Source: Cupriavidus yeoncheonensis (GTDB lineage Bacteria > Pseudomonadota > Gammaproteobacteria > Burkholderiales > Burkholderiaceae). From it: a stretch of 64,000 nt of DNA. Of the stretch, positions 24,159 through 32,980 are shown in pieces. The stretch covers positions 186,001 to 250,000 of the forward strand of contig NZ_CAJPUY010000005.1 of NCBI RefSeq assembly GCF_905397275.1, in the 5' to 3' direction. The translations under genes were made by a program, and so were the position numbers. The notes beneath the pieces are model-generated. The model was given only the letters and a program-made list of their open reading frames with translations, did not search any database and was not told the DNA's origin. Each line of letters starts with the position of its first letter. Positions within the stretch are counted from its first letter, which is position 1.

Positions 24159-25157
24159 ATGGAAAAGCGCATGCGCGCAGTCGTTATTGACCGTACAGGC
24201 GGACCCGATGTACTCAGGATCGCGGACGTTCCCGTGCCCGAACCCGCCGCCGGCGAAGTCCTGATCCGCGTGGCCTGTGCCGGGGTGAATCCAGCGGACT
24301 GGAAATGTCGGGAAGGCTATCTGAGCCACTTCATGCAATACAGCTTCCCGTTCGTGATCGGCTTCGATGTGAGCGGTGTCGTGGCAGCGGTGGGCTCCGG
24401 CGTACAGGGCTTCGCCCCGGGGGAGCGCGTGTTCGCGCAAACCGAGGTCGGCGCAGGCAAATGGGGGTCCTATGCCGAGTATGTTGCCGTCAGCCAGGAT
24501 TCCGTGGTGCCCATGCCGGACAACCTGGGATTCGCAGACGCCGCGGCAGTCCCGACCCCGGCGCTGGCCGCCTGGACGGGGCTGTTCGACGAAGGCGGAC
24601 TCAGGTCGGGGCAGACCGTGCTCGTCCATGGCGGCGCAGGAGCGGTCGGCACCTTTGCTGTTCAACTGGCAAACGCGACCGGTGCAACCGTGGCCGCCAC
24701 CTGCAGTGCAGCGCGCCGCGACGAACTGATGGCGCTCGGCTGCGAGCAGGCGATCGACTACCGGGGCGGTGAGATCGCAGCCGCCATGCGGGCATGGGCG
24801 CCGGCCGGCGCCGATCTGGTACTGGACGCCGTCGGAGGTGGCACCTTGCCGGAGGGCATGGACCTTCTCAAGTCCGGCGGCATCCTGGTGGCCATCCTGA
24901 CGCTGGTCAGCGGTGACTACGGTCCCGATCCTGCCGAGGCCGCCCGACGCGGCGTCCGGGCCGCCCTGGCGTTCAGCAAGATGCCCAGCGGCACGCGGCT
25001 GCGCGAGATCGCAGCCCTGCTCGGAGCCGGGCGAGTGCGACCGCCTCGCATTGAATGCCTGCCACTGGAAGAAGCCGGACGCGCGCTCGATCTGGTCCAG
25101 TCGGGCCAGGCGGCAAGCAAGCTGGTACTGCGTATCACCGAGCCACGGGACTTCTGA
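24159..25157 (+). CDS. Quinone-oxidoreductase-type MDR protein (NADPH-dependent)
   Basis: The 332-residue zinc-independent medium-chain dehydrogenase has a GroES-like domain (about 1-130; GVNPADWKCREG, GFDVSGVVAAVG) and a Rossmann domain with VLVHGGAGAVGTFAVQLA (about 150-167). The structural-zinc cysteine group is absent, as in quinone oxidoreductases and enoyl reductases. It closes the operon that begins at 22298. The set SDR plus MDR plus two small barrel proteins suggests stepwise reduction or oxidation of one unknown ketone or quinone. Confidence 0.87.
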   Translation: MEKRMRAVVIDRTGGPDVLRIADVPVPEPAAGEVLIRVACAGVNPADWKCREGYLSHFMQYSFPFVIGFDVSGVVAAVGSGVQGFAPGERVFAQTEVGAGKWGSYAEYVAVSQDSVVPMPDNLGFADAAAVPTPALAAWTGLFDEGGLRSGQTVLVHGGAGAVGTFAVQLANATGATVAATCSAARRDELMALGCEQAIDYRGGEIAAAMRAWAPAGADLVLDAVGGGTLPEGMDLLKSGGILVAILTLVSGDYGPDPAEAARRGVRAALAFSKMPSGTRLREIAALLGAGRVRPPRIECLPLEEAGRALDLVQSGQAASKLVLRITEPRDF

Positions 25158-25178
25158 TCGCGGGCGAACGCCGTTCGG

Positions 25179-25194
25179 CCCGTCAGCCGACGGG
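25179..25194. terminator. Hairpin between convergent genes
   Basis: CCCGTC (25179-25184), loop AGCC, GACGGG (25189-25194), in the 126-base gap between the MDR gene and the convergent deacetylase-like gene. Confidence 0.4.
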
Positions 25195-25283
25195 ACGTCA
25201 GTTTCCGCAAGAATCCATCCTCGTGACCGCCCGTATCGTCGGAGCCGCGAGCGCGCGCTGAACGCGGTCGCGCCGCCGTCTGT

Positions 25284-26228
25284 TCACTCGGCATCGAACT
25301 GCATCAGAGCGCTGACATGAGCCATCGAACTCGTGGCCAATGCGTCAAGGCTATAGCCGCCTTCCAGAATCGAGACGATGCGGCCGTCGCACGTCTCGTC
25401 GGCAATCTGCATCAGTTCCCTGGTGATCCAGTGGAAGTCGCTGTCCTCCAGGTTCATGCCAGCGAGGGGATCCAGCCGGTGCGCGTCGAATCCCGCGGAG
25501 ACAATGAGGATTTCAGGGGCGAACGCCCTTAGCGAGGGAAGCACGAGGGCGGAAATCGCGGCACGGAACTGTGCCGGCTCACAGCCGCGAGGCAACGGAA
25601 CGTTGACAATATTGTGGTTCACCCCTGTCTCGGACCGGGCTCCAGTACCGGGATAGAAAGGCGACTGGTGGCTGGATGCATAGAACAGCTCCGGGCGGTC
25701 GAAGAATGCTGCCTGCGTTCCGTTGCCGTGATGCACATCGAAATCGACCACAGCGACGCGCTCGAGTTTGTGGACCTCATAGGCGTAGGCTGCCGCGATC
25801 GCCGCCTGGTTGAAAATGCAAAAGCCCATCGCCTTCGCCGGTTCAGCGTGATGGCCGCACGGCCGCGTCGCGCAGAACACGTTACGCGCCTGGCCGTCCA
25901 TCACCGCATCGACACCCGCGCAAGCAGCGCCGACGCAGCGCATGACGGCTTCCCACGAGCCCGGCGACATGATCGTATCGCCCGCGTCCAGCGGCACGTA
26001 TCCCTGGGTGGGGGCGCTTTGCACGATCTCGTCGATGTAGTGCGAATCGTGGATCAATCGCAACTGCTCGACGGTGCCCATTGGCGCATCGCGCCATTCC
26101 AGCGAAGCGAACGCCGGCGTTCGCAACGCCTGCACGACGGCTCTCAGGCGTTCGGGCGACTCCGGATGGTGCGGCCCGGGGCGGTGTTCGAGACACGCGG
26201 TGTGGGTATAAATAATCGTAGTTGTCAT
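25284..26228 (-). CDS. Class II histone-deacetylase-like amidohydrolase
   Basis: The 314-residue zinc enzyme of the AcuC/HdaH/acetylpolyamine amidohydrolase family carries CATRPCGHHAEPAKAMGFCIFN (about residues 121-142, catalytic His pair) and VAVVDFDVHHGNGTQAAF with Asp/His zinc ligands (about 158-175). SAGFDAH holds the second Asp. It removes acetyl groups from lysine-like or polyamine substrates; the real substrate is unknown. It stands alone, with its start facing the low-GC region. Confidence 0.88.
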   Translation of the reverse strand: MTTTIIYTHTACLEHRPGPHHPESPERLRAVVQALRTPAFASLEWRDAPMGTVEQLRLIHDSHYIDEIVQSAPTQGYVPLDAGDTIMSPGSWEAVMRCVGAACAGVDAVMDGQARNVFCATRPCGHHAEPAKAMGFCIFNQAAIAAAYAYEVHKLERVAVVDFDVHHGNGTQAAFFDRPELFYASSHQSPFYPGTGARSETGVNHNIVNVPLPRGCEPAQFRAAISALVLPSLRAFAPEILIVSAGFDAHRLDPLAGMNLEDSDFHWITRELMQIADETCDGRIVSILEGGYSLDALATSSMAHVSALMQFDAE

Positions 26229-26630
26229 GTTCGGCTGTACTCGGTTTCAACCGGCGACGCTCCCTGAATCGCACACCGGTGGCCTACGTCGATCGTCACG
26301 GCAATCCCATCAGATATGTAATATATCAGTAGAGTGCGGACACCAACTATCCAGCCGTTTTTTTGAGGAGTGCAGCGTCAGCCCGGCACGGTCGTGCATT
26401 TTGTGCTTTACAGTTATCTTTTCGATGGAGCCCCTTCGGGCGGTGGCGCTGGCCGGATGCCCTGGAATTGCGGACTTTTCGAGCCGTGCACGGCGACTGA
26501 AACTTTGCGGACAGTTCCGCCTTCCCTGCGCTTGAGGGTGTTTTCCAATCGTTCGAGAATCGGTCGTACAGGCTATGAATCGCTGCCGGTGTACTACCGG
26601 AGGATTGGCTCGACGAACTCTGGAGACACC
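26229..26630. promoter_or_regulatory. 402-base divergent region at the edge of the low-GC segment
   Basis: GATAT-N5-ATATC (26313-26327) is an AT-rich perfect inverted repeat in otherwise GC-rich flanks, 85 bases before the deacetylase start and about 300 before the reductase start. It is a plausible operator. The frame in phase with the reductase stays open back to about 26370, but that part does not look like protein of the family. Nothing else definite is seen. Confidence 0.4.
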
Positions 26631-27599
26631 ATGAACTTTTTGGACGCACGTGTTCACGCTATCGAATGGCTCTCCGATGGCGTGATTGGCATCGAACTGC
26701 GGCCCTGTGACATCGCCGATTGGCCCATTGTCACAGCTGGCGCGCATATCGACCTTTTGCTGCCAAACGGACTGACTCGAAGCTATTCACTGACCAATAG
26801 GCCTGGTGAGTCCCATCGCTACACTGTAGCCGTCGCCATGGATGCGGCGAGCCGCGGGGGATCGATCTTTGTCCACAACAATTTGCGGGTCGGGCAAAAA
26901 ATAAGGATATCGGCTCCTCGCAATCACTTTCCGGTCGATGAATCGGCGAGTCATTCGGTATTTATTGCAGGAGGAATTGGCATTACGCCAATTTGGTGTA
27001 TGGTGCAGCGCCTCTCGCAAATAGGATCTTCCTGGGAGATCCATTATTCCGCTCGGGCGCGCGCCAACGCCGCATTCGTCGATCAGGTTGTGAACCTCGC
27101 GGAGCAAACAGGAAATGCCGTTCACCTGACATTCGACGGTGGCGTCCGGGAGCGAATGCTGGATATTGATTCCCTGGTTGCATCCCAGGGGAGCGCGACC
27201 CATTTGTACTCCTGCGGCCCAGCGCCAATGCTAAGGGCGTTCGACGAAGCGTGTCAGGGGCGAGACCCCGGAACGGTCCATCGGGAATACTTTGCTGCTC
27301 CCGTCTCTGCAAATCCCGCAATCACCACCGACGAAGAAGTCGAGGTCGTGCTGTCTCGCACGAACCAAAGAATCAAGGTCGACAAGAAAACGAGCATTCT
27401 CGATGCCGTGCTCGCTGCGGGCATTGACGTCCCATACTCTTGCATGAGTGGACTTTGCCGTGCTTGCGAAACACCCGTCATTTCAGGTACGCCTGATCAT
27501 CGGGATCTTGTTCTCACCGACGCCGAACGTGAGTCAGGCAATACGATGATGATTTGCTGCTCTCGCTCAAAATCCAGAGAGTTGATCTTGGATTTATAA
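26631..27599 (+). CDS. VanB/PDR-type ferredoxin reductase for a Rieske oxygenase
   Basis: The 322-residue reductase has an FMN/flavin-binding domain (RSYSLTN, about residues 54-60), an NAD domain (FIAGGIGITPIWCMV, about 113-127; YSCGPAPML) and a C-terminal plant-type [2Fe-2S] domain. Its cluster loop is CMSGLCRAC with a fourth Cys near the end (ICC). This is the class IA reductase order used by phthalate and vanillate systems. ATG at 26631 with GGAGA. It most likely feeds electrons to the Rieske oxygenase at 30341. Its base composition is clearly lower in GC than the left flank. Confidence 0.9.
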   Translation: MNFLDARVHAIEWLSDGVIGIELRPCDIADWPIVTAGAHIDLLLPNGLTRSYSLTNRPGESHRYTVAVAMDAASRGGSIFVHNNLRVGQKIRISAPRNHFPVDESASHSVFIAGGIGITPIWCMVQRLSQIGSSWEIHYSARARANAAFVDQVVNLAEQTGNAVHLTFDGGVRERMLDIDSLVASQGSATHLYSCGPAPMLRAFDEACQGRDPGTVHREYFAAPVSANPAITTDEEVEVVLSRTNQRIKVDKKTSILDAVLAAGIDVPYSCMSGLCRACETPVISGTPDHRDLVLTDAERESGNTMMICCSRSKSRELILDL

Positions 27600-27708
27600 A
27601 TATTAAAGAGCAATCAAGGTTTTGATTTGCCGTGTCCGAGTGGCTGCTCCGGCAGCGCGATCAAGACGCTTCGGCATGACAAGAGACAGCAGCAGGTAAA
27701 GGAATGAA

Positions 27709-27731
27709 GTTGATGTCGAAAGTGCATCAAC
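27709..27731. repeat. Inverted repeat before the DUF1338 gene
   Basis: GTTGATG (27709-27715), 9-base spacer, CATCAAC (27725-27731). It lies inside the N-terminal extension that a longer DUF1338 start would require, which argues that this stretch is regulatory. It may be an operator or the terminator of the reductase gene (a pyrimidine-rich run follows). Confidence 0.4.
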
Positions 27732-27832
27732 TCTTTCCGGTTCCCCCGGTTGTAGGGGAGAGGCCGCCGACCTCGTCGCTGCCGCCCCGATTCCTAACGC
27801 CAGCCTTTCCGGCATTTTTTTGGCACCTTGAG

Positions 27833-29257
27833 ATGACGTCAACCGCATTCGCTTCGCCAAGCCAGATTCGCGCCCGGTTCTCGCGCGCCTTGTCCCACAT
27901 GTACCGGGCCGAGGTCCCGCAGTATGGCACTCTGATAGATCTCGTTGCCGAGATCAATGCCGATGTGTCACAGAGTCGCGCCGGCGGCGACGCCGGCATC
28001 ACGACGCGGGAATCCCGCATTGAAGTGGAGCGACACAGCGCCATTCGCGTCGGTACACCGGCTGAACTGGCAATGATTCGCCGCCTGTTTGCCGTGATGG
28101 CAATGTTTCCTGTCGGCTACTACGACCTGGCGGTAGCCGGCGTGCCGGTGCACTCCACAGCGTTCCGCCCCATCGACGCTGCGGGCCTCGCCGAGAATCC
28201 GTTTCGGGTATTCACCTCCCTTCTGCGCCTGGACCTGATCAAGGATGCCGATCTGCGAGGTGCCGCTGCCTCGGTATTGAGCAAGCGCTCTATTTTTACT
28301 CCCCGCTGCGTGGCCATGATCGAGCGCAGCGAACAGCAGGGCGGCCTGACCCCCGATGATGCCGAGCAGCTGATCGCCGAAGCCCTGGAGACGTTCCGCT
28401 GGCACGGCAAGTCGACGGTGTCGGCGAAGCTGTACCAGGACTTGCGCAAGGCCCATCCGCTGATCGCGGACATCGTGTGCTTTCCCGGCCCGCACATCAA
28501 TCACCTCACGCCGCGCACGCTGGACATTGACGCGGCACAGGCAAGGATGCCCGCGCGCGGCATCCGGCCAAAGGCGGTGATCGAAGGCCCGCCTGCGCGT
28601 GACTGCCCGATCCTCTTGCGCCAGACCAGCTTTATGGCCCTGAGTGAACCGATCACTTTTATCCAGGAGACTGACCCGGGTGAGACGGGCACCCACACCG
28701 CACGCTTTGGCGAGATCGAGCAGCGGGGCGTAGCCTTGACGCCAGACGGCCGCCGGCTCTACGACCAGATTCTGGCGGACGTGCGAGCGACGATAGAGCC
28801 GGCAGGCGATGGCTCCAATGCGGATGACTACCGCAATGCCCTCGGCCATGCCTTCACGGCTTTCCCCGACACGTACGCCGCAATGCGCAAGCAGGGACTT
28901 GCATACTTCCGCTACGCGGCCGGCGATAGCCGACCGTGTGATGCGATACCTGGCGCCGATGGTGACGTTGAAGCGCTGGTGGCCGCTGGCGTGCTGAAGG
29001 CCGAACCGATTACCTATGAGGACTTCCTCCCCGTGAGCGCCGCGGGCATATTTCAGTCGAATCTCGGCACCGATGGCCGTGACGCGATCAAGGCATCGCC
29101 CAACCGCGCAGCGTTCGAGGAGGCGCTCGGCGCGACGGTCGGCGATGAGTTCGCGCTCTACGCAGCGGAGCAGCAGCAGTCGCTGACCAATGCACTTGCC
29201 GCGCTTGGCATCGCGCAGTGCCAGGACGCTCTGATCTCCGTCGGTCTGTCCGACTAG
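27833..29257 (+). CDS. DUF1338 protein: 2-oxoadipate dioxygenase/decarboxylase family (HglS/YdcJ)
   Basis: The family member HglS converts 2-oxoadipate to D-2-hydroxyglutarate and CO2 with Fe(II) and O2. The 474-residue product keeps the core residues in order: His68 and Arg72 in RHSAIR (matching HglS His70/Arg74), the second histidine in HINHLTPRTLDID, and the glutamate in FGEIEQRG. The ATG at 27833 is preferred because a start at 27704 adds 43 proline-rich residues outside the family. It lies between a Rieske reductase and a FAH hydrolase, unlike its usual D-lysine catabolic setting, so it may act on a different 2-oxo acid. Confidence 0.82.
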   Translation: MTSTAFASPSQIRARFSRALSHMYRAEVPQYGTLIDLVAEINADVSQSRAGGDAGITTRESRIEVERHSAIRVGTPAELAMIRRLFAVMAMFPVGYYDLAVAGVPVHSTAFRPIDAAGLAENPFRVFTSLLRLDLIKDADLRGAAASVLSKRSIFTPRCVAMIERSEQQGGLTPDDAEQLIAEALETFRWHGKSTVSAKLYQDLRKAHPLIADIVCFPGPHINHLTPRTLDIDAAQARMPARGIRPKAVIEGPPARDCPILLRQTSFMALSEPITFIQETDPGETGTHTARFGEIEQRGVALTPDGRRLYDQILADVRATIEPAGDGSNADDYRNALGHAFTAFPDTYAAMRKQGLAYFRYAAGDSRPCDAIPGADGDVEALVAAGVLKAEPITYEDFLPVSAAGIFQSNLGTDGRDAIKASPNRAAFEEALGATVGDEFALYAAEQQQSLTNALAALGIAQCQDALISVGLSD

Positions 29258-29480
29258 ACATGGTCGGGCGCTGGGAAGGCCTCACGCCCCACATATTCAG
29301 TTTGAGAAGGATGGAATGAGGATCCCATTCCGAGGGGCTCCGGGCTACAGCATGTCCATCTGCCAAAAAAACTGCCGGTTCAGAAGGCAACAAACATGAC
29401 ATTTGGAGTTCTTTGCTGGTCGATAACGTGGCCGAGGAATTCTAAAATTGGTTAAAGATAATCACAGTGAGGAGCAGATC

Positions 29481-30338
29481 GTGAAGAACTTTAGAATTGG
29501 CCGCTACGAGATTGATGGTCGGATCGTCGTGGGCCAACCGAGTGGTGATTATGTCGACGTGGTTTCGGAGGAGGATGCGTTGGCACGCGTGTTGTCGAAA
29601 GGCGTGTCCGCTTGCCAGCCGTTGCGCCGGGTACCGGCAGCTGAGGCACGTGTGGTGGCGCCAATTGATCCGTCCGCTCGTGTGTTTGCGATCGCAGTCA
29701 ATTATGTCGCCCATGGCGCAGAAGCGAAGACTGCGCCACCGTCTCGCCCTCTGATGTTCTACAAGGCCCCGTCCAACTTCGTCGACCCCGGCGAGTGCAT
29801 GGCTCCCAATCGAGACCTGGTGACGAAGTTTGACTACGAAGGAGAGGTTGGCGTCGTTATCGGGCTGCCATGCAAGAATGCGACGCTCGAAAACGCGCTG
29901 GATTTTGTCTCCGGGGTATGTGCATTGAACGATGGTAGTGCCCGTAACCTGGGCAAGGTGGCATTGGGCAAGACGGAACCGGCTACGGCGTTCTGGCCCG
30001 ATTGGACCGCGGGGAAGTCGCACGACGATTCGTCTGCAGTTGGGCCGACTATTAGCTGCGATCCTGAAGTTCTCAAGGCCTTGCGTGATCGTACGCTAAC
30101 GGTTACCACGCGCCTTAACGGGGAGATTGTTCAGCACGCGGGTATGGACGAGATGGTATTTTCGACAGAGGAAATCATCGTTGCGCTGTCCTCCTATATG
30201 ACTCTCTTGCCCGGTGACATTATCGCTACCGGTACTCCGGCCGGAGTCGGGTTTGCGCGTGGTCGTTTCCTGCAGGCCGGGGACGAGCTTTCGTTCGAAG
30301 TCAGTGGCTTGGATGTTCTTAATGTGGGGGTTGCATAA
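29481..30338 (+). CDS. Fumarylacetoacetate hydrolase-family protein
   Basis: The 285-residue enzyme of the FAH fold has FAIAVNYVAHGAE and the metal site glutamates in KFDYEGEVGVVIG. It also has NDGSARNL and the C-terminal LLPGDIIATGTPAGVGF signature. Such proteins hydrolyse or decarboxylate acylpyruvates and ring-cleavage dienes. GTG at 29481 is chosen because GAGGAG stands 6 bases before it; the upstream TTG has no ribosome site. It is tightly coupled to the Rieske oxygenase gene 2 bases downstream, so both probably act in one aromatic pathway. Confidence 0.88.
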   Translation: MKNFRIGRYEIDGRIVVGQPSGDYVDVVSEEDALARVLSKGVSACQPLRRVPAAEARVVAPIDPSARVFAIAVNYVAHGAEAKTAPPSRPLMFYKAPSNFVDPGECMAPNRDLVTKFDYEGEVGVVIGLPCKNATLENALDFVSGVCALNDGSARNLGKVALGKTEPATAFWPDWTAGKSHDDSSAVGPTISCDPEVLKALRDRTLTVTTRLNGEIVQHAGMDEMVFSTEEIIVALSSYMTLLPGDIIATGTPAGVGFARGRFLQAGDELSFEVSGLDVLNVGVA

Positions 30339-30340
30339 TC

Positions 30341-31522
30341 ATGGATCAACAACGAAACAAAGCCCGTGAAGACTTCGCCGAAAGGATGCGGCAACTCTCG
30401 GAAACGTCAGCCGATACCACGATGGGCAAGGTACTCCGTCAGTTCTGGCATCCGGTGGCGCTATCGCGCAGCGTTGAGCCAGGAAAGGCTCGGGAAATCC
30501 GCGTGCTCGGCGAGGATCTCGCGCTTTATCGCGGGCAAAGCGGACGTGCCTATGTTATGTTGAACCGTTGTGCGCACCGCCTCACCAAGCTTCACACCGG
30601 TTGGGTGGAGGGCGATGAACTCCGGTGTATGTATCATGGTTGGAAATATGATGGAGCAGGGCAGTGCACCGAGCGCCCGGCAGAGCGTCCGGGCACGGAG
30701 CGTCACATTCGGGTTACGGCTTATCCGGTGCACGAATATTGCGGCCTTGTCTTCATTTACATGGGGGAGGGGGAGCCGCCAGCCTTCGACCTGTTCCGCA
30801 AGCCGAAATTTGAGGAAGCCGGTGTCATTGTCAACTCGCGCCAGGAGATCTGGCCGTGCAATTGGCTTCAGCACTCGGAGAACTCCCTCGATGCGGTCCA
30901 TGTCAGCTTTGCGCATCAAATGGGACGAGTCGGCGTGTTCGGCGAATACGTGACCGCCGATGTGCCTGAAGTCAGCTACGAAGAGACCTCGGCTGGCATT
31001 CGACAGGCTGCGGTACGCAAGCTCACATCGGGGAAGCTTCAGACCCGGATCAGCGATTGGACGTTCCCATACTGCAACCACGTTTCGGTGCCGTCCGTGA
31101 AGGAGGGGCAGCCGTGGATTGAAAGTGTGAATTTCATGGTGCCGATCGACGATACCCATACGTTGCGTATTTCGCTACGCGCCTCGCCTTCGACGACACC
31201 GGAAGCGGATCGCGATCTCCAGCGCTATTTTGACGAATGCGAATCCTATCAATCGTCGGACTTCCACGACGAACTGTTTGCCGGCATTTATCCTGACGAC
31301 CCGCTGGTGCGTCTGACTAGCGCACAGGACTATGTTGTCCTGGTTGGACAAGGCGCGATTGCCGACCGCGCTAACGAGATCCTTGGTGCGTCGGACCGCG
31401 GCATTGCCATGCTGCGCCAGATCCTGAATCGTGAAATGGACGCGGTTCGTAATGGAACGCCTCCCAAGGTCTGGCAACGGCTGGAGAACCCCTCCACCCT
31501 TATGTCATACGCGACCAACTAA
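30341..31522 (+). CDS. Rieske [2Fe-2S] ring-hydroxylating oxygenase, phthalate 4,5-dioxygenase-like
   Basis: The 393-residue alpha subunit has the Rieske pair CAH (about residue 76) and CMYH (about 95), with the expected 16 residues between them. The mononuclear iron site is in NSLDAVHVSFAH (about 185-196; Asp, His, His). The length and sequence style fit the phthalate/vanillate group of class IA oxygenases that need only a VanB-type reductase, and such a reductase is encoded at 26631. The substrate is probably an aromatic carboxylate, demethylated or dihydroxylated; which one cannot be read from sequence. Confidence 0.9.
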   Translation: MDQQRNKAREDFAERMRQLSETSADTTMGKVLRQFWHPVALSRSVEPGKAREIRVLGEDLALYRGQSGRAYVMLNRCAHRLTKLHTGWVEGDELRCMYHGWKYDGAGQCTERPAERPGTERHIRVTAYPVHEYCGLVFIYMGEGEPPAFDLFRKPKFEEAGVIVNSRQEIWPCNWLQHSENSLDAVHVSFAHQMGRVGVFGEYVTADVPEVSYEETSAGIRQAAVRKLTSGKLQTRISDWTFPYCNHVSVPSVKEGQPWIESVNFMVPIDDTHTLRISLRASPSTTPEADRDLQRYFDECESYQSSDFHDELFAGIYPDDPLVRLTSAQDYVVLVGQGAIADRANEILGASDRGIAMLRQILNREMDAVRNGTPPKVWQRLENPSTLMSYATN

Positions 31523-31534
31523 GGCGTTGCCAGC

Positions 31535-31596
31535 CAGGCTGCTCCTTTCCCGGATTCGACGCGAAAGAGCGACTCGAACGAGGGAGGAGCAGCCTG
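31535..31596. terminator. Long imperfect hairpin between the Rieske and Bug genes
   Basis: CAGGCTGCTCCT (31535-31546) and AGGAGCAGCCTG (31585-31596) are perfect 12-base arms. The enclosed bases can add CCC/GGG and TTCG/CGAA pairs, so the stem is near 19 bp with small internal loops. It starts 12 bases after the oxygenase stop and could terminate or attenuate expression of the receptor gene. Confidence 0.6.
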
Positions 31597-31669
31597 CGCG
31601 CTTCGGGTCACATAGATCGGAAAGGCGTCACGCACAGATTTTTTAAAGCAACGGACATCGAGTCATCAA

Positions 31670-32659
31670 ATGCCAAATCGTAGAGACGCGCTCAAGACCT
31701 TGGGTACTCTTCCGTTCGCCGCTGCGTGTGGCGGCTACTCCCTGGCCGCAATGGCGACAGAGTCGTTTCCGAGCAAGCCAATAACTTTGGTGAGCATGTA
31801 TGCCGCAGGAACCGGGATGGACCTTGTTCTGCGAGTGCTGGCGAAAGCCATGAGCAAGTCGCTTGGACAGCAGGTCGTGGTTGACAGCAGGCCTGGCGCG
31901 GGTGGAGTTGGAGCGGTCAAGCTGGTGACTGCTGCCCAACCTGATGGTTATACGCTCCTGGTCGCGGGAACTGCCGTTGCGATTAGCCAAGCGCTCCTGA
32001 AGCCACAACCTTACGACATCCTTAAGCAGTTCAAAGGGGTCTCGACGGTAATCAGTAGTGATCTGGCCGTGTTCGTCGGGCGCAATTCGAAAATCAGGAC
32101 ATTTGCCGACCTGACGCAGGAAGCAAAAAAACGCGGTAACGGCTTCATGGCAGGAGTCGGATTGCTCGGATCGAGCCAGCATCTGGCTGCGGAACTTTTA
32201 AAACATCGCGCAAATCTGGATTTTACAATCGTTCCCTATCGTTCAGCGCCGGCTCTCTTTACGGCTATGCAAGGGGACCAGCCGGATTTCATCGTTGAAT
32301 TTGTGCCAGTTTCCCTTGCTCAGATTCAAGGTGGAAATCTCAGGCCGTTGTTGGTTCTCGGTTCGAACCGATCACGCCTTCTCCCCGATGTGCCAACGTC
32401 AAAGGAAGCCGGTATCGCCGGCCTTGATGTCGGCGCGTGGGGAGGGATCCTGGCGCCCGCCAAGACGCCCGATCCGATTCTCCAGCGGCTTAGCCTCGAA
32501 GTTCGAAAGGCGCTTGCCCAGCCGGAGATCAGGAATGAGTGGATTCATGAGGGACATAATGTGTTGGGAAGCACGCCAGAGCAGACCATGAATTTTGTGG
32601 CGAAAGAAATTGCACGATTTGATGACATCGTCAAAGAAACCAGGCTTGAACTGAAATAG
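31670..32659 (+). CDS. Bug-family periplasmic receptor linked to the Rieske cluster
   Basis: The 329-residue protein begins with NRRDALKTLGTLPFAAACGGYSLAAMA, a twin-arginine-like or Sec signal. The Bug fold follows (FPSKPITLVSMYAAGTGMDLVLRVLAKAM, VDSRPGAGGVGAVK, PDGYTLLVAG). As an orphan receptor it probably binds the aromatic or dicarboxylic acid handled by the neighbouring oxygenase. Its DNA is markedly AT-richer than the flanks (one 60-base line counted by hand gave 45 percent GC). Confidence 0.87.
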   Translation: MPNRRDALKTLGTLPFAAACGGYSLAAMATESFPSKPITLVSMYAAGTGMDLVLRVLAKAMSKSLGQQVVVDSRPGAGGVGAVKLVTAAQPDGYTLLVAGTAVAISQALLKPQPYDILKQFKGVSTVISSDLAVFVGRNSKIRTFADLTQEAKKRGNGFMAGVGLLGSSQHLAAELLKHRANLDFTIVPYRSAPALFTAMQGDQPDFIVEFVPVSLAQIQGGNLRPLLVLGSNRSRLLPDVPTSKEAGIAGLDVGAWGGILAPAKTPDPILQRLSLEVRKALAQPEIRNEWIHEGHNVLGSTPEQTMNFVAKEIARFDDIVKETRLELK

Positions 32660-32980
32660 TAGCTCCGGACGGCCCCAACCCGCGCAATATGATGCGGTTC
32701 ATCAACCGCATCCCCGACGACCTGATCGCAACACGCAAGCGACCATACATGCGCGGTGAGGCAGCGAGGACTTCATCTAGGGGCACAAGCATGAGCGGAT
32801 CACATCTGTAGAGCGTTTGGCCCGTCCTGGCGTGAGGGAGGGAAGCAATGCCTGGCCGCGGCCCTTCGGTCGTCCCGCAACGTACGGCGAGTTTCAAGCC
32901 TTGGTGACTCTCGGCAGTCGCCAGAAACGACCATGCTCCCAGTCCCGAAAATCATCAATCCTGGCTAAAGGCCCGCTGCC
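32660..32980. other. 321-base gap with a strong hairpin
   Basis: GATGCGGTT (32691-32699), 4-base loop, AACCGCATC (32704-32712), 32 bases after the Bug stop, is the likely terminator. A short frame from 32689 runs through it for about 40 codons but has no ribosome site and no recognisable family. It may be a decayed gene piece. Nothing else is seen. Confidence 0.4.

Noticed and set aside
27704..27832. A longer start for the DUF1338 protein (43 extra residues)
   Set aside because: The extra part is proline-rich and outside the family, and it contains an inverted repeat at 27709-27731 that looks regulatory.
32689..32811. About 40-codon frame after the second Bug gene
   Set aside because: No ribosome site, interrupted by the terminator-like hairpin at 32691-32712, no recognisable family; kept only as a note under the gap.
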